In this document: piece after piece, positions 1-12,789 of the stretch
How the letters are laid out: each line of letters opens with the position of its first letter
Position numbering within the stretch: the first letter of the stretch is position 1
NCBI GenBank assembly: GCA_033782935.1
Contig: JAWQEG010000286.1
Coordinates: 4,353,501-4,417,500 of the forward strand
Origin: Petrolisthes cinctipes
Lineage: Eukaryota > Arthropoda > Malacostraca > Decapoda > Porcellanidae
Direction of reading: 5' to 3'
Length of the DNA: 64,000 bases
Notes under the pieces: model-generated
Told to the model about the DNA's origin: nothing
What the model saw: only the letters and a program-made list of their open reading frames with translations
Databases searched by the model: none
Position numbers and translations under genes: made by a program

Positions 1-2679
1 AATTCAATATTTTGGGGTCCCAGAAGCAATCTGTACATGCCTACACAGTGCTAGAATATTTTCAAAATATAGGCTAAAAACATGCTAAAAATCGACATTT
101 TATGTGCCAAAAAATCGATATCTCAAATTCAGTCCCAAAACACCCGAAAATTCGATATTTAGAGGTCCCAGAAGGTATCTGTACATGCCTTCTCCGTGTT
201 AGAGTATTTTCAAAATACAGGCCAAAAAAATACTGAAAATCGATCTTTTAGGTGCCCAAAAGTCGATATGTGCATACATCTTCTGTACCCGTTTATATCT
301 CAAATTCTGGCCCTAAACACCCGAAAATTCGATATTTTGGGGTCCCAGAAGCGATCTGTACATGCCTACTCCGTGTTAGAGTATTTTCAAAATTCAGGCC
401 CAAAACATGCTGAAAATCGATATTTTTGGTGCCCAAAGTCAATATGTGCATGTATCTTCTGTACCCGTTTACATCTCAAATTCAGGCTCAAAACACCCAA
501 AAATTCAATATTTTGGGGTCCCAGAAGCAATCTGTACAGTGATAGAATATTTTCAAAATATAGGCTAAAAACATGCTAAAAATCGATCTTTTAGGTGCCA
601 AAAAGTCGATATCTCAAATTCAGTCCCAAAACACCCGAAAATTCGATATTTAGGGGTCCCAGAAGCGATCTGTACATGCCTACTCCGTGTTAGAGTATTT
701 TCAAAATACATGCTCAAAACATATTGAAAATCGATCTTTTAGGTGCACAAAAGTCGATATGTGCATGCATCTTCAGTACCCGTTTATATCTCAAATTCAG
801 GCTCAAAACACCCGAAAATTCAATATTTTGGGGTCCCAGAAGCAATCTGTACATGCCTACTCAGTGTTAGAGTATTTTCAAAATACAGGCCCAAAACATG
901 CTGAAAATCGATATTTTAGATGCCCAAAGTCAATATGTGCATGTATCTTCTGTACCCGTTTATATCTCAAATTCAGGCTCAAAACACCCGAAAATTCAAT
1001 ATTTTGGGGTCCCAGAAGCAATCTGTACATGCCTACACAGTGCTAGAATATTTTCAAAATATAGGCTAAAAACATGCTAAAAATCGATCTTTTAGGTGCC
1101 AAAAAGTCGATATCTCAAATTCAGTCCCAAAACACCCGAAAATTCGATATGTAGGGGTCCCAGAAGCGATCTGTACATGCCTACTCCGTGTTAGAGTGTT
1201 TTCAAAATACATGCTCAAAACATACTGAAAATCGATCTTTTAGGTGCACAAAAGTCGATATGTGCATGCATCTTCAGTACATGTTTATATCTCAAATTCA
1301 GGCTCAAAACACCCGAAAATTCAATATTTTGGGGTCCCAGAAGCAATCTGTACATGCCTACTCAGTGTTAGAGTATTTTCAAAATTCAGGCTCAAAACAT
1401 GCTGAAAATCGATATTTTAGATGCCCAAAGTCAATATGTGCATGTATCTTCTGTACCCGTTTATATCTCAAATTCTGGCTCAAAACACCCGAAAATTCAA
1501 TATTTTGGGGTCCCAGAAGCAATCTGTACATGCCTACACAGTGCTAGAATATTTTCAAAATATAGGCTAAAAACATGCTAAAAATCGATATTATATGTGC
1601 CAAAAAATCGATATCTCAAATTCAGTCCCAAAACACCCGAAAATTCGATATTTAGAGGTCCCAGAAGGTATCTGTACATGCCTACTCCGTGTTAGAGTAT
1701 TTTCAAAATACAGGCCAAAAAAATACTGAAAATCGATCTTTTAGGTGCCCAAAAGTCGATATGTGCATACATCTTCTGTACCCGTTTATATCTCAAATTC
1801 TGGCCCTAAACACCCGAAAATTCGATATTTTGGGGTCCCAGAAGCGATCTGTACATGCCTACTCCGTGTTAGAGTATTTTCAAAATTCAGGCCCAAAACA
1901 TGCTGAAAATCGATATTTTTGGTGCCCAAAGTCAATATGTGCATGTATCTTCTGTACCCGTTTACATCTCAAATTCAGGCTCAAAACACCCGAAAATTCA
2001 ATATTTTGGGGTCCCAGAAGCAATCTGTACAGTGCTAGAATATTTTCAAAATATAGGCTAAAAACATGCTAAAAATCGATCTTTTAGGTGCCAAAAAGTC
2101 GATATCTCAAATTCAGTCCCAAAACACCCGAAAATTCGATATTTAGGGGTCCCAGAAGCGATCTGTACATGCCTACTCCGTGTTAGAGTATTTTCAAAAT
2201 ACATGCTCAAAACATATTGAAAATCGATCTTTTAGGTGCACAAAAGTCGATATGTGCATGCATCTTCAGTACCCGTTTATATCTCAAATTCAGGCTCAAA
2301 ACACCCGAAAATTCAATATTTTGGGGTCCCAGAAGCAATCTGTACATGCCTACTCAGTGTTAGAGTATTTTCAAAATACAGGCCCAAAACATGCTGAAAA
2401 TCGATATTTTAGATGCCCAAAGTCAATATGTGCATGTATCTTCTGTACCTTTTATATCTCAAATTCAGGCTCAAAACACCCGAAAATTCAATATTTTGGG
2501 GTCCCAGAAGCAATCTGTACATGCCTACACAGTGCTAGAATATTTTCAAAATATAGGCTAAAAACATGCTAAAAATCGACATTTTAGGTGCCAAAAAATC
2601 GATATCTCAAATTCAGTCCCAAAACATACGAAAATTCGATATTTAGAGGTCCCAGAAGGTATCTGTACATGCCTACTCC

Positions 2680-3671
2680 GTGTTAGAGTATTTTCAAAAT
2701 ACAGGCCAAAAAAATACTGAAAATCGATCTTTTAGGTGCCCAAAAATCGATATGTGCATACATCTTCTGTACCCGTTTATATCTCAAATTCTGGCCCTAA
2801 ACACCCGCAAATTCGATATTTTGCGGTCCCAGAAGCGATCTGTACATGCCTACTCCGTGTTAGAGTATTTTCAAAATTCAGGCCCAGAACATGCTGAAAA
2901 TCGATATTTTTGGTGCCCAAAGTCAATATGTGCATGTATCTTCTGTACCCTTTTATATCTCAAATTCAGGCTCAAAACACCCGAAAATTCAATATTTTGG
3001 GGTCCCAGAAGCAATCTGTACAGTGCTAGAATATTTTCAAAATATAGGCTAAAAACATGCTAAAAATCGATCTTTTAGGTGCCAAAAAGTCGATATCTCA
3101 AATTCAGTCCCAAAACACCCGAAAATTCGATATTTAGGGGTCCCAGAAACGATCTGTACATGCCTACTCCGTGTTAGAGTATTTTCAAAATACATGCTCA
3201 AAACATACTGAAAATCGATATTTTAGGTGCACAAAAGTCGATATGTGCATGCATCTTCAGTACCCGTTTATATCTCAAATTCAGGCTCAAAACACCCGAA
3301 AATTCAATATTTTGGGGTCCCAGAAGCAATCTGTACATGCCTACTCAGTGTTAGAGTATTTTCAAAATACAGGCCCAAAACATGCTGAAAATCGATATTT
3401 TAGATGCCCAAAGTCAATATGTGCATGTATCTTCTGTACCCGTTTATATCTCAAATTCAGGCTCAAAACACCCGAAAATTCAATATTTTGGGGTCCCAGA
3501 AGCAATCTGTACATGCCTACACAGTGCTAGAATATTTTCAAAATATAGGCTAAAAACATGCTAAAAATCGACATTTTAGGTGCCAAAAAATCGATATCTC
3601 ATATTCAGTCCCAAAACACCCGAAAATTCGATATTTAGAGGTCCCAGAAGGTATCTGTACATGCCTACTCC
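2680..3671 (+). repeat. Representative 992-bp higher-order repeat (A trimer + B trimer)
   Basis: This copy shows the standard layout. The A trimer (2680-3170, 491 bp) has monomers at 2680-2856 (177), 2857-3022 (166) and 3023-3170 (148). The B trimer (3171-3671, 501 bp) has monomers at 3171-3347 (177), 3348-3523 (176) and 3524-3671 (148). The monomers share the blocks TATTTTCAAAA, AAAATCGAT, CTCAAATTC, AAACACCCG and GGGGTCCCAGAAGC but differ at fixed diagnostic positions. For example A1 has CAGGCCAAAAAAATACTG where B1 has CATGCTCAAAACATA. The diagnostic differences recur in the same order along the array, which is what defines a higher-order repeat rather than a simple tandem. Confidence 0.93.
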
Positions 3672-5655
3672 GTGTTAGAGTATTTTCAAAATACAGGCCA
3701 AAAAAATACTGAAAATCGATCTTTTAGGTGCCCAAAAGTCGATATGTGCATACATCTTCTGTACCCGTTTATATCTCAAATTCTGGCCCTAAACACCCGA
3801 AAATTCGATATTTTGGGGTCCCAGAAGCGATCTGTACATGCCTACTCCGTGTTAGAGTATTTTCAAAATTCAGGCCCAAAACATGCTGAAAATCGATATT
3901 TTTGGTGCCCAAAGTCAATATGTGCATGTATCTTCTGTACCCGTTTATATCTCAAATTCTGGCTCAAAACACCCGAAAATTCAATATTTTGGGGTCCCAG
4001 AAGCAATCTGTACAGTGCTAGAATATTTTCAAAATATAGGCTAAAAACATGCTAAAAATCGATCTTTTAGGTGCCAAAAAGTCGATATCTCAAATTCAGT
4101 CCCAAAACACCCGAAAATTCGATATTTAGGGGTCCCAGAAGCGATCTGTACATGCCTACTCCGTGTTAGAGTATTTTCAAAATACATGCTCAAAACATAT
4201 TGAAAATCGATCTTTTAGGTGCACAAAAGTCGATATGTGCATGCATCTTCAGTACCCGTTTATATCTCAAATTCAGGCTCAAAACACCCGAAAATTCAAT
4301 ATTTTGGGGTCCCAGAAGCAATCTGTACATGCCTACTCAGTGTTAGAGTATTTTCAAAATACAGGCCCAAAACATGCTGAAAATCGATATTTTAGATGCC
4401 CAAAGTCAATATGTGCATGTATCTTCTGTACCCGTTTATATATCAAATTCAGGCTCAAAACACCCGAAAATTCAATATTTTGGGGTCCCAGAAGCAATCT
4501 GTACATGCCTACACAGTGCTAGAATATTTTCAAAATATAGGCTAAAAACATGCTAAAAATCGATCTTTTAGGTGCCAAAAAGTCGATATCTCAAATTCAG
4601 TCCCAAAACACCCGAAAATTCGATATGTAGGGGTCCCAGAAGCGATCTGTACATGCCTACTCCGTGTTAGAGTGTTTTCAAAATACATGCTCAAAACATA
4701 CTGAAAATCGATCTTTTAGGTGCACAAAAGTCGATATGTGCATGCATCTTCAGTACATGTTTATATCTCAAATTCAGGCTCAAAACACCCGAAAATTCAA
4801 TATTTTGGGGTCCCAGAAGCAATCTGTACATGCCTACTCAGTGTTAGAGTATTTTCAAAATTCAGGCCCAAAACATGCTGAAAATCGATATTTTAGATGC
4901 CCAAAGTCAATATGTGCATGTATCATCTGTACCCGTTTATATCTCAAATTCTGGCTCAAAACACCCGAAAATTCAATATTTTGGGGTCCCAGAAGCAATC
5001 TGTACATGCCTACACAGTGCTAGAATATTTTCAAAATATAGGCTAAAAACATGCTAAAAATCGATATTATAGGTGCCAAAAAATCGATATCTCAAATTCA
5101 GTCCCAAAACACCCGAAAATTCGATATTTAGAGGTCCCAGAAGGTATCTGTACATGCCTACTCCGTGTTAGAGTATTTTCAAAATACAGGCCAAAAAAAT
5201 ACTGAAAATCGATCTTTTAGGTGCCCAAAAGTCGATATGTGCATACATCTTCTGTACCCGTTTATATCTCAAATTCTGGCCCTAAACACCCGCAAATTCG
5301 ATATTTTGCGGTCCCAGAAGCGATCTGTACATGCCTACTCCGTGTTAGAGTATTTTCAAAATTCAGGCCCAAAACATGCTGAAAATCGATATTTTTGGTG
5401 CCCAAAGTCAATATGTGCATGTATCTTCTGTACCCGTTTATATCTCAAATTCAGGCTCAAAACACCCGAAAATTCAATATTTTGGGGTCCCAGAAGCAAT
5501 CTGTACAGTGCTAGAATATTTTCAAAATATAGGCTAAAAACATGCTAAAAATCGATCTTTTAGGTGCCAAAAAGTCGATATCTCAAATTCAGTCCCAAAA
5601 CACCCGAAAATTCGATATTTAGGGGTCCCAGAAGCGATCTGTACATGCCTACTCC

Positions 5656-5980
5656 GTGTTAGAGTATTTTCAAAATACATGCTTAAAACATACTGAAAAT
5701 CGATCTTTTAGGTGCACAAAAGTCGATATGTGCATGCATCTTCAGTACCCGTTTATATCTCAAATTCAGGCTCAAAACACCCTAAAATTCAATATTTTGG
5801 GGTCCCAGAAGCAATCTGTACATGCCTACACAGTGCTAGAATATTTTCAAAATATAGGCTAAAAACATGCTAAAAATCGACATTTTATGTGCCAAAAAAT
5901 CGATATCTCAAATTCAGTCCCAAAACACCCGAAAATTCGATATTTAGAGGTCCCAGAAGGTATCTGTACATGCCTTCTCC
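5656..5980 (+). repeat. Irregular satellite unit: 325-bp dimer
   Basis: Only 325 bp separate the trimer marks at 5656 and 5981. A 177-bp first monomer is followed directly by the 148-bp third monomer, so the middle 176-bp monomer is missing. It sits exactly at the boundary of the 5785-bp superrepeat, so it may be the crossover point of that duplication. Confidence 0.88.
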
Positions 5981-8900
5981 GTGTTAGAGTATTTTCAAAA
6001 TACAGGCCAAAAAAATACTGAAAATCGATCTTTTAGGTGCCCAAAAGTCGATATGTGCATACATCTTCTGTACCCGTTTATATCTCAAATTCTGGCCCTA
6101 AACACCCGAAAATTCGATATTTTGGGGTCCCAGAAGCGATCTGTACATGCCTACTCCGTGTTAGAGTATTTTCAAAATTCAGGCCCAAAACATGCTGAAA
6201 ATCGATATTTTTGGTGCCCAAAGTCAATATGTGCATGTATCTTCTGTACCCGTTTACATCTCAAATTCAGGCTCAAAACACCCAAAAATTCAATATTTTG
6301 GGGTCCCAGAAGCAATCTGTACAGTGCTAGAATATTTTCAAAATATAGGCTAAAAACCTGCTAAAAATCGATCTTTTAGGTGCCAAAAAGTCGATATCTC
6401 AAATTCAGTCCCAAAACACCCGAAAATTCGATATTTAGGGGTCCCAGAAGCGATCTGTACATGCCTACTCCGTGTTAGAGTATTTTCAAAATACATGCTC
6501 AAAACATATTGAAAATCGATCTTTTAGGTGCACAAAAGTCGATATGTGCATGCATCTTCAGTACCCGTTTATATCTCAAATTCAGGCTCAAAACACCCGA
6601 AAATTCAATATTTTGGGGTCCCAGAAGCAATCTGTACATGCCTACTCAGTGTTAGAGTATTTTCAAAATACAGGCCCAAAACATGCTGAAAATCGATATT
6701 TTAGATGCCCAAAGTCAATATGTGCATGTATCTTCTGTACCCGTTTATATCTCAAATTCAGGCTCAAAACACCCGAAAATTCAATATTTTGGGGTCCCAG
6801 AAGCAATCTGTACATGCCTACACAGTGCTAGAATATTTTCAAAATATAGGCTAAAAACATGCTAAAAATCGATCTTTTAGGTGCCAAAAAGTCGATATCT
6901 CAAATTCAGTCCCAAAACACCCGAAAATTCGATATGTAGGGGTCCCAGAAGCGATCTGTACATGCCTACTCCGTGTTAGAGTGTTTTCAAAATACATGCT
7001 CAAAACATACTGAAAATCGATCTTTTAGGTGCACAAAAGTCGATATGTGCATGCATCTTCAGTACATGTTTATATCTCAAATTCAGGCTCAAAACACCCG
7101 AAAATTCAATATTTTGGGGTCCCAGAAGCAATCTGTACATGCCTACTCAGTGTTAGAGTATTTTCAAAATTCAGGCCCAAAACATGCTGAAAATCGATAT
7201 TTTAGATGCCCAAAGTCAATATGTGCATGTATCTTCTGTACCCGTTTATATCTCAAATTCTGGCTCAAAACACCCGAAAATTCAATATTTTGGGGTCCCA
7301 GAAGCAATCTGTACATGCCTACACAGTGCTAGAATATTTTCAAAATATAGGCTAAAAACATGCTAAAAATCGATATTATATGTGCCAAAAAATCGATATC
7401 TCAAATTCAGTCCCAAAACACCCGAAAATTCGATATTTAGAGGTCCCAGAAGGTATCTGTACATGCCTACTCCGTGTTAGAGTATTTTCAAAATACAGGC
7501 CAAAAAAATACTGAAAATCGATCTTTTAGGTGCCCAAAAGTCGATATGTGCATACATCTTCTGTACCCGTTTATATCTCAAATTCTGGCCCTAAACACCC
7601 GAAAATTCGATATTTTGGGGTCCCAGAAGCGATCTGTACATGCCTACTCCGTGTTAGAGTATTTTCAAAATTCAGGCCCAAAACATGCTGAAAATCGATA
7701 TTTTTGGTGCCCAAAGTCAATATGTGCATGTATCTTCTGTACCCGTTTACATCTCAAATTCAGGCTCAAAACACCCGAAAATTCAATATTTTGGGGTCCC
7801 AGAAGCAATCTGTACAGTGCTAGAATATTTTCAAAATATAGGCTAAAAACATGCTAAAAATCGATCTTTTAGGTGCCAAAAAGTCGATATCTCAAATTCA
7901 GTCCCAAAACACCCGAAAATTCGATATTTAGGGGTCCCAGAAGCGATCTGTACATGCCTACTCCGTGTTAGAGTATTTTCAAAATACATGCTCAAAACAT
8001 ATTGAAAATCGATCTTTTAGGTGCACAAAAGTCGATATGTGCATGCATCTTCAGTACCCGTTTATATCTCAAATTCAGGCTCAAAACACCCGAAAATTCA
8101 ATATTTTGGGGTCCCAGAAGCAATCTGTACATGCCTACTCAGTGTTAGAGTATTTTCAAAATACAGGCCCAAAACATGCTGAAAATCGATATTTTAGATG
8201 CCCAAAGTCAATATGTGCATGTATCTTCTGTACCCGTTTATATCTCAAATTCAGGCTCAAAACACCCGAAAATTCAATATTTTGGGGTCCCAGAAGCAAT
8301 CTGTACATGCCTACACAGTGCTAGAATATTTTCAAAATATAGGCTAAAAACATGCTAAAAATCGACATTTTAGGCGCCAAAAAATCGATATCTCAAATTC
8401 AGTCCCAAAACAAACGAAAATTCGATATTTAGAGGTCCCAGAAGGTATCTGTACATGCCTACTCCGTGTTAGAGTATTTTCAAAATACAGGCCAAAAAAA
8501 TACTGAAAATCGATCTTTTAGGTGCCCAAAAATCGATATGTGCATACATCTTCTGTACCCGTTTATATCTCAAATTCTGGCCCTAAACACCCGCAAATTC
8601 GATATTTTGCGGTCCCAGAAGCGATCTGTACATGCCTACTCCGTGTTAGAGTATTTTCAAAATTCAGGCCCAGAACATGCTGAAAATCGATATTTTTGGT
8701 GCCCAAAGTCAATATGTGCATGTATCTTCTGTACCCGTTTATATCTCAAATTCAGGCTCAAAACACCCGAAAATTCAATATTTTGGGGTCCCAGAAGCAA
8801 TCTGTACAGTGCTAGAATATTTTCAAAATATAGGCTAAAAACATGCTAAAAATCGATCTTTTAGGTGCCAAAAAGTCGATATCTCAAATTCAGTCCCAAA

Positions 8901-9457
8901 ACACCCGAAAATTCGATATTTAGGGGTCCCAGAAACGATCTGTACATGCCTACTCCGTGTTAGAGTATTTTCAAAATACATGCTCAAAACATACTGAAAA
9001 TCGATCTTTTAGGTGCACAAAAGTCGATATGTGCATGCATCTTCAGTACCCGTTTATATCTCAAATTCAGGCTCAAAACACCCGAAAATTCAATATTTTG
9101 GGGTCCCAGAAGCAATCTGTACATGCCTACTCAGTGTTAGAGTATTTTCAAAATACAGGCCCAAAACATGCTGAAAATCGATATTTTAGATGCCCAAAGT
9201 CAATATGTGCATGTATCTTCTGTACCCGTTTATATCTCAAATTCAGGCTCAAAACACCCGAAAATTCAATATTTTGGGGTCCCAGAAGCAATCTGTACAT
9301 GCCTACACAGTGCTAGAATATTTTCAAAATATAGGCTAAAAACATGCTAAAAATCGACATTTTAGGTGCCAAAAAATCGATATCTCAAATTCAGTCCCAA
9401 AACACCCGAAAATTCGATATTTAGAGGCCCCAGAAGGTATCTGTACATGCCTACTCC

Positions 9458-11440
9458 GTGTTAGAGTATTTTCAAAATACAGGCCAAAAAAATACTGAAA
9501 ATCGATCTTTTAGGTGCCCAAAAGTCGATATGTGCATACATCTTCTGTACCCGTTTATATCTCAAATTCTGGCCCTAAACACCCGCAAATTCGATATTTT
9601 GCGGTCCCAGAAGCGATCTGTACATGCCTACTCCGTGTTAGAGTATTTTCAAAATTCAGGCCCAAAACATGCTGAAAATCGATATTTTTGGTGCCCAAAG
9701 TCAATATGTGCATGTATCTTCTGTACCCGTTTATATCTCAAATTCAGGCTCAAAACACCCGAAAATTCAATATTTTTGGGTCCCAGAAGCAATCTGTACA
9801 GTGCCAGAATATTTTCAAAATATAGGCTAAAAACATGCTAAAAATCAATCTTTTAGGTGCCAAAAAGTCGATATCTCAAATTCAGTCCCAAAACACCCGA
9901 AAATTCGATATTTAGGGGTCCCAGAAGCGATCTGTACATGCCTACTCCGTGTTAGAGTATTTTCAAAATACATGCTCAAAACATACTGAAAATCGATCTT
10001 TTAGGTGCACAAAAGTCGATATGTGCATGCATCTTCAGTACCCGTTTATATCTCAAATTCAGGCTCAAAACACCCGAAAATTCAATATTTTGGGGTCCCA
10101 GAAGCAATCTGTACATGCCTACTCAGTGTTAGAGTATTTTCAAAATACAGGCCCAAAACATGCTGAAAATCGATATTTTAGATGCCCAAAGTCAATATGT
10201 GCATGTATCTTCTGTACCCGTTTATATCTCAAATTCAGGCTCAAAACACCCGAAAATTCAATATTTTGGGGTCCCAGAAGCAATCTGTACATGCCTACAC
10301 AGTGCTAGAATATTTTCAAAATATAGGCTAAAAACATGCTAAAAATCGACATTTTAGGTGCCAAAAAATCGATATCTCAAATTCAGTCCCAAAACACCCG
10401 AAAATTCGATATTTAGAGGCCCCAGAAGGTATCTGTACATGCCTACTCCGTGTTAGAGTATTTTCAAAATACAGGCCAAAAAAATACTGAAAATCGATCT
10501 TTTAGGTGCCCAAAAGTCGATATGTGCATACATCTTCTGTACCCGTTTATATCTCAAATTCTGGCCCTAAACACCCGCAAATTCGATATTTTGCGGTCCC
10601 AGAAGCGATCTGTACATGCCTACTCCGTGTTAGAGTATTTTCAAAATTCAGGCCCAAAACATGCTGAAAATCGATATTTTTGGTGCCCAAAGTCAATATG
10701 TGCATGTATCTTCTGTACCCGTTTATATCTCAAATTCAGGCTCAAAACACCCGAAAATTCAATATTTTTGGGTCCCAGAAGCAATCTGTACAGTGCCAGA
10801 ATATTTTCAAAATATAGGCTAAAAACATGCTAAAAATCAATCTTTTAGGTGCCAAAAAGTCGATATCTCAAATTCAGTCCCAAAACACCCGAAAATTCGA
10901 TATTTAGGGGTCCCAGAAGCGATCTGTACATGCCTACTCCGTGTTAGAGTATTTTCAAAATACATGCTCAAAACATACTGAAAATCGATCTTTTAGGTGC
11001 ACAAAAGTCGATATGTGCATGCATCTTCAGTACCCGTTTATATCTCAAATTCAGGCTCAAAACACCCGAAAATTCAATATTTTGGGGTCCCAGAAGCAAT
11101 CTGTACATGCCTACTCAGTGTTAGAGTATTTTCAAAATACAGGCCCAAAACATGCTGAAAATCGATATTTTAGATGCCCAAAGTCAATATGTGCATGTAT
11201 CTTCTGTACCCGTTTATATCTCAAATTCAGGCTCAAAACACCCGAAAATTCAATATTTTGGGGTCCAAGAAGCAATCTGTACATGCCTACACAGTGCTAG
11301 AATATTTTCAAAATATAGGCTAAAAACATGCTAAAAATCGACATTTTAGGTGCCAAAAAATCGATATCTCAAATTCAGTCCCAAAACACACGAAAATTCG
11401 ATATTTAGAGGTCCCAGAAGGTATCTGTACATGCCTACTC
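9458..11440 (+). repeat. Recently duplicated 992-bp HOR pair
   Basis: The HORs starting at 9458 and 10450 share private variants: AGAGGCCCCAGAAGG just upstream of each, TATTTTTGGGTCCC in the second monomer, GTGCCAGAATATT and AAAATCAATC. The offset is exactly 992 bp. A third partial match with TATTTTTGGGTCCC and GTGCCAG lies near 16758-17150. This indicates local duplication of whole HORs. Confidence 0.85.
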
Positions 11441-11932
11441 CGTGTTAGAGTATTTTCAAAATACAGGCCAAAAAAATACTGAAAATCGATCTTTTAGGTG
11501 CCCAAAAGTCGATATGTGAATACATCTTCTGTACCCGTTTATATCTCAAATTCTGGCCCTAAACACCCGCAAATTCGATATTTTGCGGTCCCAGAAGCGA
11601 TCTGTACATGCCTACTCCGTGTTAGAGTATTTTCAAAATTCAGGCCCAAAACATGCTGAAAATCGATATTTTTGGTGCCCAAAGTCAATATGTGCATGTA
11701 TCTTCTGTACCCGTTTATATCTCAAATTCAGGCTCAAAACACCCGAAAATTCAATATTTTGGGGTCCCAGAAGCAATCTGTACAGTGCTAGAATATTTTC
11801 AAAATATAGGCTAAAAACATGCTAAAAATCGATCTTTTAGGTGCCAAAAAATCGATATCTCAAATTCAGTCCCAAAACACCCGAAAATTCGATATTTAGG
11901 GGTCCCAGAAGCGATCTGTACATGCCTACTCC

Positions 11933-12789
11933 GTGTTAGAGTATTTTCAAAATACATGCTCAAAACATATTGAAAATCGATCTTTTAGGTGCACAAAAGT
12001 CGATATGTGCATGCATCTTCAGTACCCGTTTATATCTCAAATTCAGGCTCAAAACACCCGAAAATTCAATATTTTGGGGTCCCAGAAGCAATCTGTACAT
12101 GCCTACTCAGTGTTAGAGTATTTTCAAAATTCAGGCCCAAAACATGCTGAAAATCGATATTTTTGGTGCCCAAAGTCAATATGTGCATGTATCTTCTGTA
12201 CCCGTTTATATCTCAAATTCAGGCTCAAAACACCCGAAAATTCAATATTTTGGGGTCCCAGAAGCGATCTGTACATGCCTACTCCGTGTTAGAGTATTTT
12301 CAAAATTCATGCTCAAAACATATTGAAAATCGATCTTTTAGGTGCACAAAAGTCGATATGTGCATGCATATTCAGTACCCGTTTATATCTCAAATTCAGG
12401 CTCAAAACACCCGAAAATTCAATATTTTGGGGTCCCAGAAGCAATCTGTACATGCCTACTCAGTGTTAGAGTATTTTCAAAATACAGGCCGAAAACATGC
12501 TGAAAATCGATATTTTAGATGCCCAAAGTCAATATGTGCATGTATCTTCTGTACCCGTTTATATCTCAAATTCAGGCTCAAAACACCCGAAAATTCAATA
12601 TTTTGGGGTCCCAGAAGCAATCTGTACATGCCTACACAGTGCTAGAATATTTTCAAAATATAGGCTAAAAACATGCTAAAAATCGACATTTTAGGTGCCA
12701 AAAAATCGGTATCTCAAATTCAGTCCCAAAACACCCGAAAATAATTCGATATTTAGAGGTCCCAGAAGGTATCTGTACATGCCTACTCC
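11933..12789 (+). repeat. Irregular satellite unit: 857-bp pentamer
   Basis: The spacing is 857 bp: four full-length monomers followed by a third-type monomer. The extra pair carries A-type second-monomer sequence joined to B-type sequence near 12290-12320. A three-base insertion (CGAAAATAATTCG) lies near 12741. A closely similar pentamer occurs at 20726-21579, sharing the same internal junction. Confidence 0.85.

Larger units (their letters stand above)
1..8956 (+). repeat. Superrepeat with 5785-bp offset
   Basis: Bases 1 to about 3170 recur at about 5786-8956. Rare variants are shared at matching places: TTATGTGCC near 100 and 5885, GCCTTCTCCG just before 196 and 5981, CGTTTACATC and CACCCAAAAATTC near 470-490 and 6255-6275, a trimer with GTGTTTTC at 1188 and 6973, CCCAGAACATGC near 2885 and 8670, and CCCAGAAACGATC near 3143 and 8930. 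The similarity loses its private variants beyond the trimers at 3171 and 8957. The GTGTTTTC trimer also appears at 4664, so an internal partial copy exists. Confidence 0.8.
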
